Positions 7,577-14,477 of a stretch of 19,317 nt of DNA are shown in pieces. How positions within the stretch are numbered: the first letter of the stretch is position 1; each line of letters starts with the position of its first letter. The DNA is from CBDCWA01 sp046048295 (lineage in GTDB: Bacteria > Pseudomonadota > Alphaproteobacteria > Rhizobiales > Hyphomicrobiaceae). Made by a program: the position numbers and the translations under genes. The DNA is taken from assembly GCA_046048295.1 (NCBI GenBank), contig JBJOGJ010000050.1, positions 1-19,317 of the forward strand. Direction: 5' to 3'. The notes under the pieces are model-generated. The model was not told the DNA's origin, did no database searches, and saw nothing but the letters and a program-made list of their open reading frames with translations.

Positions 7577-8632
7577 ATGAGCTTTATCCCGAAACCCTCG
7601 GTCTACCACCCCGAACTCAAGCGCAACGCGCTCGGACTGACGCACCGCGACTACGAAGGCACCATGTCGACGCTGTGCGCCGGCTGCGGGCACGACAGCA
7701 TCACCGCCGCCATCATCGAGGCGTGCTTCGAGCTGGACCTCCCTGCCCACCGCATCGCCAAGCTCTCCGGCATCGGCTGCTCATCGAAAGCACCGACCTA
7801 CTTCCTGTCGAAAAGCCATGGCTTCAACAGCGTGCATGGCCGCATGCCCTCGGTCACCACCGGCGCCAATGCAGCCAATCGCGACCTGATCTACATCGGC
7901 GTCTCGGGCGACGGCGACACCGCCTCGATAGGTCTCGGCCAATTCGCCCACGCCGTCCGGCGCCAGCTCAACATGACGTACCTCGTCATGAACAACGGTT
8001 GCTATGGCCTGACGAAGGGGCAGTTCTCTGCAACGAGCGACAAGGAATCTCCCTCCAAGAAGGGCGAGCCCAACCCATTCGACCCGATTGACCTCTGCCA
8101 AATGGCGATCCAGCTCGGCGCCGGCTTCGTCGCGCGCTCCTTCTCGGGCGACAAGCGGCAACTCATTCCGCTTATCAAGGCCGCACTCAGCTATCGCGGT
8201 TTCGCGTTCCTCGACGTCATCAGTCCATGCGTGACCTTCAACAACCACTCAGCCTCGACGAAGAGCTACGACTACGTACGCGCACACAACCACACCGTGC
8301 GCCAGCTCGACTACGTGCCTGAGGAACAGGAAATCACCGCCGACTATGCAGAAGGCGAAACCGTGACTGTCGCCATGCATGACGGCTCGCGCCTGATCCT
8401 GCACAAGCTCGACCATAGCCACGACCCTCGCTCATCCAACGACGCGATCATGGCCATTCGTGAAAGCGCGGCCAAAGGCGAAGTCGCAACGGGTCTCCTA
8501 TACGTCCGCGAGGCGCAGCAGGATATGCACACCATACTTGCAACGGACGAACGCCCCCTGAACACGCTACCGATGTCGGAACTCTGCCCTGGCTCCAAGG
8601 CGCTCGATGCCATCAACGATCGCCTGCGCTAG
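7577..8632 (+). CDS. korB: 2-oxoacid:acceptor oxidoreductase, beta (TPP-binding) subunit
   Basis: The 351-residue protein carries thiamine diphosphate and the [4Fe-4S] cluster of the enzyme. The TPP motif GDG (111-113) is followed after 25 residues by NN (139-140). Four cysteines fit the cluster ligands of ferredoxin-dependent 2-oxoacid oxidoreductases: C34 and C37 in CAGCGH, C68 in GIGCSSK, and C218 in SPCVTF. Their spacing closely follows that of archaeal beta subunits. The YGLTKGQ segment after the TPP motif is also family-typical. Length is a little above the usual because of a C-terminal tail after about residue 290. It is the last gene of the operon, 17 bp after the gamma-alpha subunit; I see no strong terminator in the 219 bp that follow. 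Such enzymes are usually oxygen-sensitive, so use under low oxygen, or protection by the partner subunit, is likely. Confidence 0.92.
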   Translation: MSFIPKPSVYHPELKRNALGLTHRDYEGTMSTLCAGCGHDSITAAIIEACFELDLPAHRIAKLSGIGCSSKAPTYFLSKSHGFNSVHGRMPSVTTGANAANRDLIYIGVSGDGDTASIGLGQFAHAVRRQLNMTYLVMNNGCYGLTKGQFSATSDKESPSKKGEPNPFDPIDLCQMAIQLGAGFVARSFSGDKRQLIPLIKAALSYRGFAFLDVISPCVTFNNHSASTKSYDYVRAHNHTVRQLDYVPEEQEITADYAEGETVTVAMHDGSRLILHKLDHSHDPRSSNDAIMAIRESAAKGEVATGLLYVREAQQDMHTILATDERPLNTLPMSELCPGSKALDAINDRLR

Positions 8633-8851
8633 TGTAGCTGCGTTCCCTATGGCTTTGACATTGGTTCGCATCCTCGCGGCACCGCTAGACGACTGCCGGA
8701 GCCGGCGCACTCGTATTGTCGCCGCAGCGGCACGGATGCGATTGAGCTGCGTATTCACGCCCACCTAACGTGTATTTTACTTCGCATTTGAAGCTGTTTC
8801 GATCAGATTGGCGCCGACGTCCAGAACACTATTAGAGGCGCCCGAACGCTG

Positions 8852-9793
8852 ATGGCCGAACTCAGTCTGCTCGACGACAGAAAATTCAAGGATCCGGAGC
8901 GGATCGCAAGCGGCAAGCCCCGCGCCAAGGTGACACTCCGGCAGCTCGACACGCTCTGGATCAACACGGGTACGCTCTGCAACATTACCTGCCAGAACTG
9001 TTACATCGAATCGAGCCCCAGGAACGATCGCCTGGTCTACATTTCGACCTCCGACGTTGCCGCCTACCTCGACGAGATCAGGGATGGCGAACTCGGCACG
9101 CGCGAGATTGCTTTCACCGGCGGTGAGCCGTTCATGAACCCGGACATGCTGGATATCCTCCGGCTCTGCCTCGAGCGCGGGTTTCATGTCCTCGTCCTAA
9201 CCAACGCGATGCGCCCGATGCAGCGCCACAAGAAGGCCCTGCTGGAAATCCGCAGCGCCTATCCTGACACCCTTCACCTCCGGATCTCCATCGATCACTA
9301 CACGGCCACTCGCCACGAGGAGGAGCGCGGCCCCGGAACGTTCGGGCCGACACTTGAAGGCCTCAAGTGGCTCGCGACGAACGGTTTCGACATATCGGTT
9401 GCCGGACGGACGATGTGGGGAGAATCAATGCCCGAAGAACGCAGCGGTTACGCAAAATTCTTCGCGGACCAAGGTGTAGGTATCGACGCCTACGACCCGT
9501 CGAAGCTGGTGCTGTTCCCGGAAATGGACGAGCAGGTGGACGTACCGGAAATCACCACCGAGTGCTGGAGCATCCTCGGCAAATCGCCCGACAGCGTCAT
9601 GTGCGCAAGCTCACGGATGATCGTGAAGCGGAAAGGCGAAGCGCACCCGGTGGTGATGCCATGCACCCTGCTGCCCTACGACACGTCGTTCGAGCTAGGC
9701 CAGACGCTTGCCGACGCGCAAAAAACCGTATCTCTGAACCATCCGCACTGTGCAAAATTCTGCGTGCTCGGCGGCGCCTCCTGCACCGGCTGA
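8852..9793 (+). CDS. Radical SAM protein with C-terminal cysteine cluster, function unknown
   Basis: The 313-residue protein has the radical SAM cluster motif CNITCQNC (C43, C47, C50) and, about 45 residues later, FTGGEPF for SAM binding. Six further cysteines lie in the C-terminal part: C238, C251, C271, C300, C304 and C311, the last three within HCAKFCVLGGASC. These could hold one or two auxiliary Fe-S clusters, like the SPASM/twitch domains of enzymes that modify peptides or small molecules. The exact spacing does not match a family I can name. ATG 8852 is the only reasonable start because the frame has a stop at 8789 and no other ATG or GTG in between. Its ribosome binding site is poor, with GAGG 13 bases away. 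It lies 219 bp after the Kor operon and on the same strand. A link by electron supply is conceivable but unproven. Confidence 0.85.
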   Translation: MAELSLLDDRKFKDPERIASGKPRAKVTLRQLDTLWINTGTLCNITCQNCYIESSPRNDRLVYISTSDVAAYLDEIRDGELGTREIAFTGGEPFMNPDMLDILRLCLERGFHVLVLTNAMRPMQRHKKALLEIRSAYPDTLHLRISIDHYTATRHEEERGPGTFGPTLEGLKWLATNGFDISVAGRTMWGESMPEERSGYAKFFADQGVGIDAYDPSKLVLFPEMDEQVDVPEITTECWSILGKSPDSVMCASSRMIVKRKGEAHPVVMPCTLLPYDTSFELGQTLADAQKTVSLNHPHCAKFCVLGGASCTG

Positions 9794-9953
9794 TTGCGCG
9801 CGAATCAGTCTGAATATTGCGATTCAATGAAGACTTTCTTCGCGGTGCATTCATGCATCACCCAGATTTCGGACATTGCAGGCCCAGGAAGCGCCAAGAC
9901 CGAATCGCACTATAGTTGCCATAGTCGATAGGAACCTTGCGGGGGGAACTGCA

Positions 9954-10139
9954 ATGATCATCGGCAATGGAACGATGTCGCAGGATGCAATCAGGCTCTG
10001 GGACAAGCGTGCAGAAGTGCTCGAAGCCGGGCACATGCTCATGCAGGAAAAACCGGATCCGGAACAGTGGACCGAGGAAGAGCGTCGTATTTGGCGTTAT
10101 GCCACGGCCATTTCGGCAAGGCTGGACAAGCTGAACTAG
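9954..10139 (+). CDS. Small hypothetical protein, 61 residues
   Basis: I do not recognise this protein. ATG 9954 has a GGGGGG stretch seven bases before it; the frame is open from 9876, but the earlier codons have no ribosome site. An internal ATG at 9975 is an alternative. The protein is charged, contains no cysteine, and after residue 10 looks mostly helical, with a PDPEQWTEEE segment followed by a basic, amphipathic end (RRIWRYATAISARLDKLN). It lies 160 bp after the radical SAM gene and 94 bp before the MBL hydrolase on the same strand, so it could be a small partner of either. A peptide substrate of the radical SAM enzyme is possible but nothing in the sequence (no Cys, no Gly-rich leader end) specifically points to it. 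Confidence 0.6.
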   Translation: MIIGNGTMSQDAIRLWDKRAEVLEAGHMLMQEKPDPEQWTEEERRIWRYATAISARLDKLN

Positions 10140-10189
10140 GTGGGTTTGGCCAGGGCAAGCTACCGACACCGGTTGCACCAGCCTTTCAA

Positions 10190-10233
10190 CGAGCGCAAAC
10201 TCTCGCCGTTGTTCTAACGCGAGAGGCCGCTCG
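10190..10233 (+). promoter_or_regulatory. Leader hairpin that masks the ribosome binding site of the MBL gene
   Basis: Three stacked stems can form immediately before the start codon at 10234: CGAGCG (10190-10195) with CGCTCG (10228-10233), CTCTCG (10200-10205) with CGAGAG (10220-10225), and CGTT (10207-10210) with AACG (10216-10219), around the loop GTTCT. That is 16 base pairs with one bulged C and a small internal loop (CAAA against GC). The only good Shine-Dalgarno sequence, GAGAGG at 10221-10226, lies inside the middle stem, and the start codon abuts the base of the outer stem. This suggests translational control by RNA folding. There is no T-tract, so a terminator is unlikely. Confidence 0.55.
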
Positions 10234-11121
10234 ATGGCAGGTTTTCGGATTGGTGACTTTCGGGTCGATGCGATACTCGAACTCGAATGTGCTGCATTTG
10301 GCGCCAGCGAGCTGTTCCCGGATCTGAGCGACAGCGACGTGGCCGCCATGAGAAATCAGCTTGGCGAAAGCTACATCGATCGGGCCGGCGTGCTGATGAT
10401 GGCTTTCCGCACGTTCGTGTTGCGAACCAGCCGCCATAATATTCTCATCGACACCTGCATCGGAAATCACAAGGATCGGCCTGACCGGCCATTGTTCCAT
10501 CGGTTGGAAAGCAACTATCTGGAGGACCTTGCGGCCATCGGGCTGCAACCCGAGCAGATAGACTTCGTCATGTGCACGCACTTGCACTGGGATCACGTCG
10601 GCTGGAATACAAGACTGATCGACGGGACCTGGGTTCCGACTTTCCCAAACGCCAGGTATGTGATTGCCGAACGCGAATATCGTTATTGGGATCACTTCTA
10701 CCAGACAGAGCCCGAAGGCAGGCACGCGCGGGCGTTCAGCGACAGCGTTGCTCCTGTCGCCAGAGCTGGAAAAGCCGTCCTTGTCGACGATGGCTATGAG
10801 CTGGAACCAGGCGTCTGGCTGGAATCGTGCCCCGGGCATACGCCCGGCAACGTCGCCATCAACATTCGCTCCGGCGACGGTAAGGGCGTCTTCGCCGGCG
10901 ACATCCTGCAGCACCCCGTCCAACTCCTGCAACCGACGCTTTCGTCGCGGCCGGATTTCGACAAGCACTTGTCGCGATTGAACAGGCTGGCGTTTCTCGA
11001 GAGGCATGCAGGCACTGGCAGCATAGTAATGCCGACGCATTTTCCCTATCACGCAGGCGGAAGGATCGAGCCCGCAGGCACCGCTGCATACCGCTTCGAT
11101 CCAGTGGAATGCTGCAAATAA
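10234..11121 (+). CDS. MBL-fold metallo-hydrolase
   Basis: The 295-residue protein has a complete dinuclear metal site of the metallo-beta-lactamase superfamily: THLHWDH (H116, H118, D120, H121), H202 in CPGHTPGN, D223 in AGDILQH, and H269 in MPTHFP. There is no signal peptide, so it is probably cytoplasmic. The LHWDHVGWNT form of the motif belongs to the lactonase-like branch, which includes acyl-homoserine lactonases and many proteins with unknown substrate. I cannot choose among these. ATG 10234 is preceded by GAGAGG within a hairpin that covers positions 10190-10233. It is on the same strand as the small protein gene before it (94 bp gap) and the RTX gene after it (184 bp gap). Confidence 0.88.
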   Translation: MAGFRIGDFRVDAILELECAAFGASELFPDLSDSDVAAMRNQLGESYIDRAGVLMMAFRTFVLRTSRHNILIDTCIGNHKDRPDRPLFHRLESNYLEDLAAIGLQPEQIDFVMCTHLHWDHVGWNTRLIDGTWVPTFPNARYVIAEREYRYWDHFYQTEPEGRHARAFSDSVAPVARAGKAVLVDDGYELEPGVWLESCPGHTPGNVAINIRSGDGKGVFAGDILQHPVQLLQPTLSSRPDFDKHLSRLNRLAFLERHAGTGSIVMPTHFPYHAGGRIEPAGTAAYRFDPVECCK

Positions 11122-11305
11122 CCAGGCGGCGTTAGCAAAAAACTAACCCTGCCCTGCGGAATGCATGCGCCATGCGCTGAATTTCTCGCCACCATCGGAT
11201 TTTTCGACGAGTTCGTTGCAATTTTAACGAGCGCCTTGAGCATTGATTGAAATCCACCCGATAGCTTCATCCCCGGAATGTGGGAGATTGGGCAAAGGTT
11301 CGGCT

Positions 11306-14011
11306 ATGGCGGAAATTCTCGGTGGAGCAACGGCGGATACACTCAACGGTACCGACGAGAGCGACCTGATCCGGGCTGGGGCGGGCAATGATTTCGTTGC
11401 CGGCGGCCTCGGCAACGATGTCATCTACGGAGAAGACGGCAACGATCGCCTCTACGGCGGCGCAGGCGACGACGACATCTCCGGCGGAGCCGGCAACGAT
11501 ACCCTGGTAGGCGACGCCGGCAACGACATCCTTCGGGGCGGCGAGGGGGATGACGGGTTCTTTGGCGGCGGTCTCGACGATACGATCTACGGCGATGCGG
11601 GCCGCGATGTCATGTTCGGCGACGGCGGCAACGACACGCTCTACGGCGGTGCGGACGACGACATCCTGAACGGCGGCATCGGCAACGACATCCTCGACGG
11701 CGGAACCGGCAACGATCAGCTGATTGGCGGCGCGGGTGACGACATTTTCATCGTACGCCTGGGTGAAGGAAGCGACATCATCAACGGCGGGACAGGCAAC
11801 GACCGGATCGTAATCGAACTGTCCTCCGGCGATCTCACGGCGGAGATCCTGGCCGAACTGCGCGATCTGCGCGATACGCTCGACCAGCGCGCGGCAAATG
11901 CAGGTGGCGGGAACGCGGCACTGGCCACCGAAAGCGAAGGCGAAGCAATTGCATTCAACGGGCTCGGACTGACGATCGCGGTCGTGGAGAATGTTTCCTT
12001 CAAGTTGGACGGTGCGGAAGTCGCCCTGGAAGACCTTATGAATCGCGCTCCCGTCGCCGATAGCGAAGTACGCGTCGAGACGGCCGAGGACACGACACTT
12101 TCCGGTCGCATAGTCGCCAACGACCCTGACGGTGACGCTCTTGGCTTCACGTTGGCAAGCGCAGGAGAATACGGAGAAGTTGTGCTCGACGGAGAAACCG
12201 GCGCCTTCATTTACAAGCCGAATGCTGATTTCAGCGGCACCGATCAGTTCACCGTCAAAGTCACCGACAGCGCTGGCAACAGCGTCGAGCAGATTGTCGA
12301 GGTGGCAACACGGGCCGTGGCAGACACGCCGAACCTGAAGGTCCAGGATGCCGTGGTCCGGGTCGACATGCGCGTGGATGGCACAGAAGGCGCTGACGTG
12401 CTCAATGCCCCCGAATCCGACGGCCACAAGATCGCGCTCGACATCGCCGCCAGCCTGGCAGACAGGGACGGTTCAGAAGCACTGTCGATCAAGCTCTTCG
12501 GCCTACCCGAAGGAGCTAAGCTCTCAGCCGGCGCACAAGACGAGGACGGCAACTGGACACTCGCTGAGGACGAACTCGCTGGACTGACGCTTTTCGTCAA
12601 GGGCAGCGGGAATTTCGAGATCGGCGTCGTCGCAACTGCTGCCGACGGCGAGTCCGTTGCGTCCAGCAAGGCGGTTCTGCGCGTCGAATTCGACGATAAC
12701 GGCCCCCGCACCATCGACGCGCGCGGTGGCAACGACCAGCTTCACGGAAGCGACGCGGACGAGCTTCTCATCGACGGCGCCGGCAACGACAAGTCCTTTG
12801 GTGGAGCGGGTGACGACTGGCTGGTCGCAGGGGTCGGCAACGACATATACGATGGCGGCGAAGGCTTCGACACGCTCGACATGTCGGCAGCGCGCAGCGC
12901 CTACGTGAACCTTGCAGCCGGCAAGGCCAGCGGGCTCGGACGCGACACGGTCGCGGGCATCGAGCAGGTCGTCGGCTCGGCCGGAAACGACCGTTTCTAT
13001 GGCGATGCCGCCGACAACGTCCTCATCGGCAATGCCGGCAGTGACCGCCTGTATGGCCGCGATGGAAATGACACGCTCGACGGCGGCGAAGGCAATGACA
13101 CATTGGTCGGTGAGAACGGTGACGACACACTCATCGGCGGTGACGGAGACGACAGCCTCAACGGCGGCAACGGCAATGACCAACTCATTGGCGGCAACGG
13201 CAAGGACAAACTGAACGCAGGCAATGGCGACGACCTTCTCGACGGCGGAGAAGGAAACGACAGTCTGAGCGGCGGCAATGGAAACGACGTCCTGATCGGG
13301 GCAGCCGGCAACGACAGCCTGAACGGCGGCAATGGAGACGACGTTCTCGACGGCGGCGACGGCGACGACGTCCTCAACGCATCTGGCGGCAACGACCTCG
13401 TCATCGACGGCGCCGGGAACGACAGGGTGAATGCAGGGTCCGGCAATGACATGGTGCGCGTCGGAGCAGGCGACGACGTCTACAACGGCTCGTCCGGCTT
13501 CGATACCATCGACTTCTCCGCCGCGGAACGCAACCTGGCAATCGACATCCAAAAGGGCCGCGCCGATGGCCTGGGCTCCGACAAGTTCTCAGGCTTCGAG
13601 AAAATAATCGCCTCTGCCTTCGATGACACGATCGTGGGATCGAGCCGCGCCGAGACGATCATTGCCGGCGATGGAGATGATATGATCTCGGGAGGCCGCG
13701 GCAGCGACATCCTGGAGGGCGGTGCAGGCAACGACGTGTTCTCCTGGCAGCGCACCGATCTTTCCGGCTGGAACAAGGGTGTACGCGATACCATCACGGA
13801 CTTCGAGGAAGGCGACGTGCTCGATCTGTCACAGATATTCCGTAGCGAGAAGAAAGCACGCATCGAAGACTTCGTGCGCATCACCGAGACGGAAACGGGA
13901 TCGGTCGTCGCGGTCAAGCTGGGCAAGACGTACGTCGATGTGGTCGAGCTCGATGGAGCCTCTGGCCTTTCGGCCACACAGATGGTGGAAGACCACACGA
14001 TCCTGCTCTGA
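11306..14011 (+). CDS. RTX calcium-binding protein with type I secretion C-terminus
   Basis: The 901-residue protein is acidic and built mostly from GGxGxDxxx calcium-binding repeats that fold into beta-rolls. Order: first repeat block, residues about 26-169; a cadherin/VCBS-like domain, about 248-334, with NDPDGD and GTDQFTVKVTD; an Ig-like adhesin domain, about 340-465, with SLADRDGSEALSI; a second long repeat block, about 473-733, interrupted once; a short third block near 771-813; and a C-terminal domain with DTITDFEEGDVLDLSQIF and the hydrophobic end HTILL, as in the type I secretion target domain. It has no N-terminal signal peptide, which fits export by an ABC/MFP/TolC system, but no such genes are in the window. 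ATG 11306 has AAAGG eight bases upstream; the frame opens earlier with TTG at 11243. It contains no recognised enzyme domain, so an adhesin or surface-matrix role is likely. Confidence 0.93.
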   Translation: MAEILGGATADTLNGTDESDLIRAGAGNDFVAGGLGNDVIYGEDGNDRLYGGAGDDDISGGAGNDTLVGDAGNDILRGGEGDDGFFGGGLDDTIYGDAGRDVMFGDGGNDTLYGGADDDILNGGIGNDILDGGTGNDQLIGGAGDDIFIVRLGEGSDIINGGTGNDRIVIELSSGDLTAEILAELRDLRDTLDQRAANAGGGNAALATESEGEAIAFNGLGLTIAVVENVSFKLDGAEVALEDLMNRAPVADSEVRVETAEDTTLSGRIVANDPDGDALGFTLASAGEYGEVVLDGETGAFIYKPNADFSGTDQFTVKVTDSAGNSVEQIVEVATRAVADTPNLKVQDAVVRVDMRVDGTEGADVLNAPESDGHKIALDIAASLADRDGSEALSIKLFGLPEGAKLSAGAQDEDGNWTLAEDELAGLTLFVKGSGNFEIGVVATAADGESVASSKAVLRVEFDDNGPRTIDARGGNDQLHGSDADELLIDGAGNDKSFGGAGDDWLVAGVGNDIYDGGEGFDTLDMSAARSAYVNLAAGKASGLGRDTVAGIEQVVGSAGNDRFYGDAADNVLIGNAGSDRLYGRDGNDTLDGGEGNDTLVGENGDDTLIGGDGDDSLNGGNGNDQLIGGNGKDKLNAGNGDDLLDGGEGNDSLSGGNGNDVLIGAAGNDSLNGGNGDDVLDGGDGDDVLNASGGNDLVIDGAGNDRVNAGSGNDMVRVGAGDDVYNGSSGFDTIDFSAAERNLAIDIQKGRADGLGSDKFSGFEKIIASAFDDTIVGSSRAETIIAGDGDDMISGGRGSDILEGGAGNDVFSWQRTDLSGWNKGVRDTITDFEEGDVLDLSQIFRSEKKARIEDFVRITETETGSVVAVKLGKTYVDVVELDGASGLSATQMVEDHTILL
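11381..11810 (+). repeat. RTX repeat block 1 (coding)
   Basis: A run of about 27-base units encoding imperfect GGxGxDxxx nonapeptides, with recurring GGCAACGA and CGGCGG cores at DNA level. It makes up the N-terminal beta-roll of the RTX protein. Units differ at synonymous positions, which points to old rather than recent duplication. Confidence 0.85.
12724..13503 (+). repeat. RTX repeat block 2 (coding), dense tandem array
   Basis: The longest nonapeptide array of the protein. It is broken near 12866-12980 by a non-repeat insert with the typical LAAGKASGLGRDTVAGIEQV pattern, and is very regular from about 13000 to 13400. Near-identical stretches recur, such as the AACGGCGGCAA cores at 13158, 13190 and 13322. 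This is a place where slippage or misassembly could change unit number. Confidence 0.85.
13617..13743 (+). repeat. RTX repeat block 3 (coding)
   Basis: A short last group of calcium-binding units (FDDTIVGS, GDGDDMISGG, GAGNDVFSW) just before the C-terminal secretion domain. This position, with the ending NDVFSW before a DTITDF segment, is typical of type I secreted proteins. Confidence 0.8.
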
Positions 14012-14028
14012 TGCAGTTGAAGGAAGGT

Positions 14029-14049
14029 GAAAGGGCTAGCGGTCCTTTC
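14029..14049. terminator. Hairpin between the convergent RTX gene and the small minus-strand gene
   Basis: GAAAGG (14029-14034) pairs with CCTTTC (14044-14049), plus a G-T pair inside, around a seven-base loop. On the plus strand it is followed by TCTTTCG, a short T-rich tail. The TAG stop of the minus-strand gene (14036-14038) lies in the loop. The stem is short, so termination strength is uncertain. Confidence 0.45.
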
Positions 14050-14272
14050 TCTTTCGCCTGAAGCGCGCCACATCGAACCGCAAGAGCCGCTCGCCGAGTT
14101 GCGAGCGGGCCTCGGCGTTCTCGAGTTCTTCGATCGCTTCCGCAATGATCATTGCCGCCACACGGAGGTCTGGAACCTGCTCGAGGTCATGACGGATCCT
14201 GGCGAGTTCGGAGCGGACGGTGGATGTCTCCAGTACTGGAGGCCAAGGCCTCTTCCTCGGAATGTTGAACAT
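14036..14272 (-). CDS. Small hypothetical protein, 78 residues
   Basis: I do not recognise this protein. The frame opens further upstream, but ATG 14272 has a good GGAGG at 14278-14282 with five bases spacing, and this decides the start. The product starts with MFNIPRKRPWPP, has a central helical, acidic segment (AAMIIAEAIEELENAEARSQL), and ends in a very basic tail (RFRRKRKDR), so nucleic acid or membrane contact is possible. No signal peptide or cysteine is seen. It is convergent with the RTX gene, with 24 bp between their stop codons, and divergent from the glycosyltransferase gene. A plus-strand frame of 112 codons overlaps it but has no ribosome binding site of this quality. Confidence 0.6.
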   Translation of the reverse strand: MFNIPRKRPWPPVLETSTVRSELARIRHDLEQVPDLRVAAMIIAEAIEELENAEARSQLGERLLRFDVARFRRKRKDR

Positions 14273-14277
14273 GCAAG

Positions 14278-14282
14278 CCTCC
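14278..14282 (-). promoter_or_regulatory. Ribosome binding site of the 78-residue protein gene
   Basis: GGAGG on the minus strand with a five-base spacer (CTTGC) to ATG 14272. It is the main evidence that this small frame is translated and that the upstream ATG at 14299 is not the start. Confidence 0.6.
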
Positions 14283-14477
14283 GGCGATCTTTGCCGCAAG
14301 AAAGTGGAAAAGAGCAGATCGACTACCCGAGCAAGAACCGAGCCAGATACCGAATTGGGCTATGACAAGCATCTAGACGCTTCGTTTACCCCCTGAATTT
14401 AAGGTGCAAAGAGAAGTGGGTGGGCAGCGGCCGCAGCGGCTGGCTGACGCGTGGGCTATGCGTAGCGGGAGTCGCCG

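Noticed and set aside
8810..8842. Two GGCGCC hexamers before the radical SAM gene that could pair
   Set aside because: GGCGCC is itself a palindrome and common in GC-rich DNA. The stem does not extend beyond six bases and the loop is 21 bases.
8633..8851. Search for a terminator or promoter between the Kor operon and the radical SAM gene
   Set aside because: Only small GC palindromes (GCCGGAGCCGGC near 8696) without T-tracts and a TTGACA without a partner -10 were seen.
11131..11147. GTTAG-N7-CTAAC inverted repeat after the MBL gene
   Set aside because: The stem is only five bases with an A-rich loop and no T-tract. It could be an operator but there is no second copy or regulator gene.
12724..13503. 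Tandem DNA array considered as CRISPR or satellite
   Set aside because: The units are 27 bases, in frame, encode calcium-binding nonapeptides, and have no unique spacers.
12524..13552. Minus-strand open frame of 342 codons with a repetitive valine/alanine-rich product
   Set aside because: It is the antisense shadow of the RTX repeats, and its apparent repeats come from the 27-base units. The same holds for 11267-12427.
14027..14365. Plus-strand open frame of 112 codons over the small minus-strand gene
   Set aside because: It starts inside the hairpin after the RTX gene and lacks a good ribosome site. The opposite frame has GGAGG at ideal spacing.
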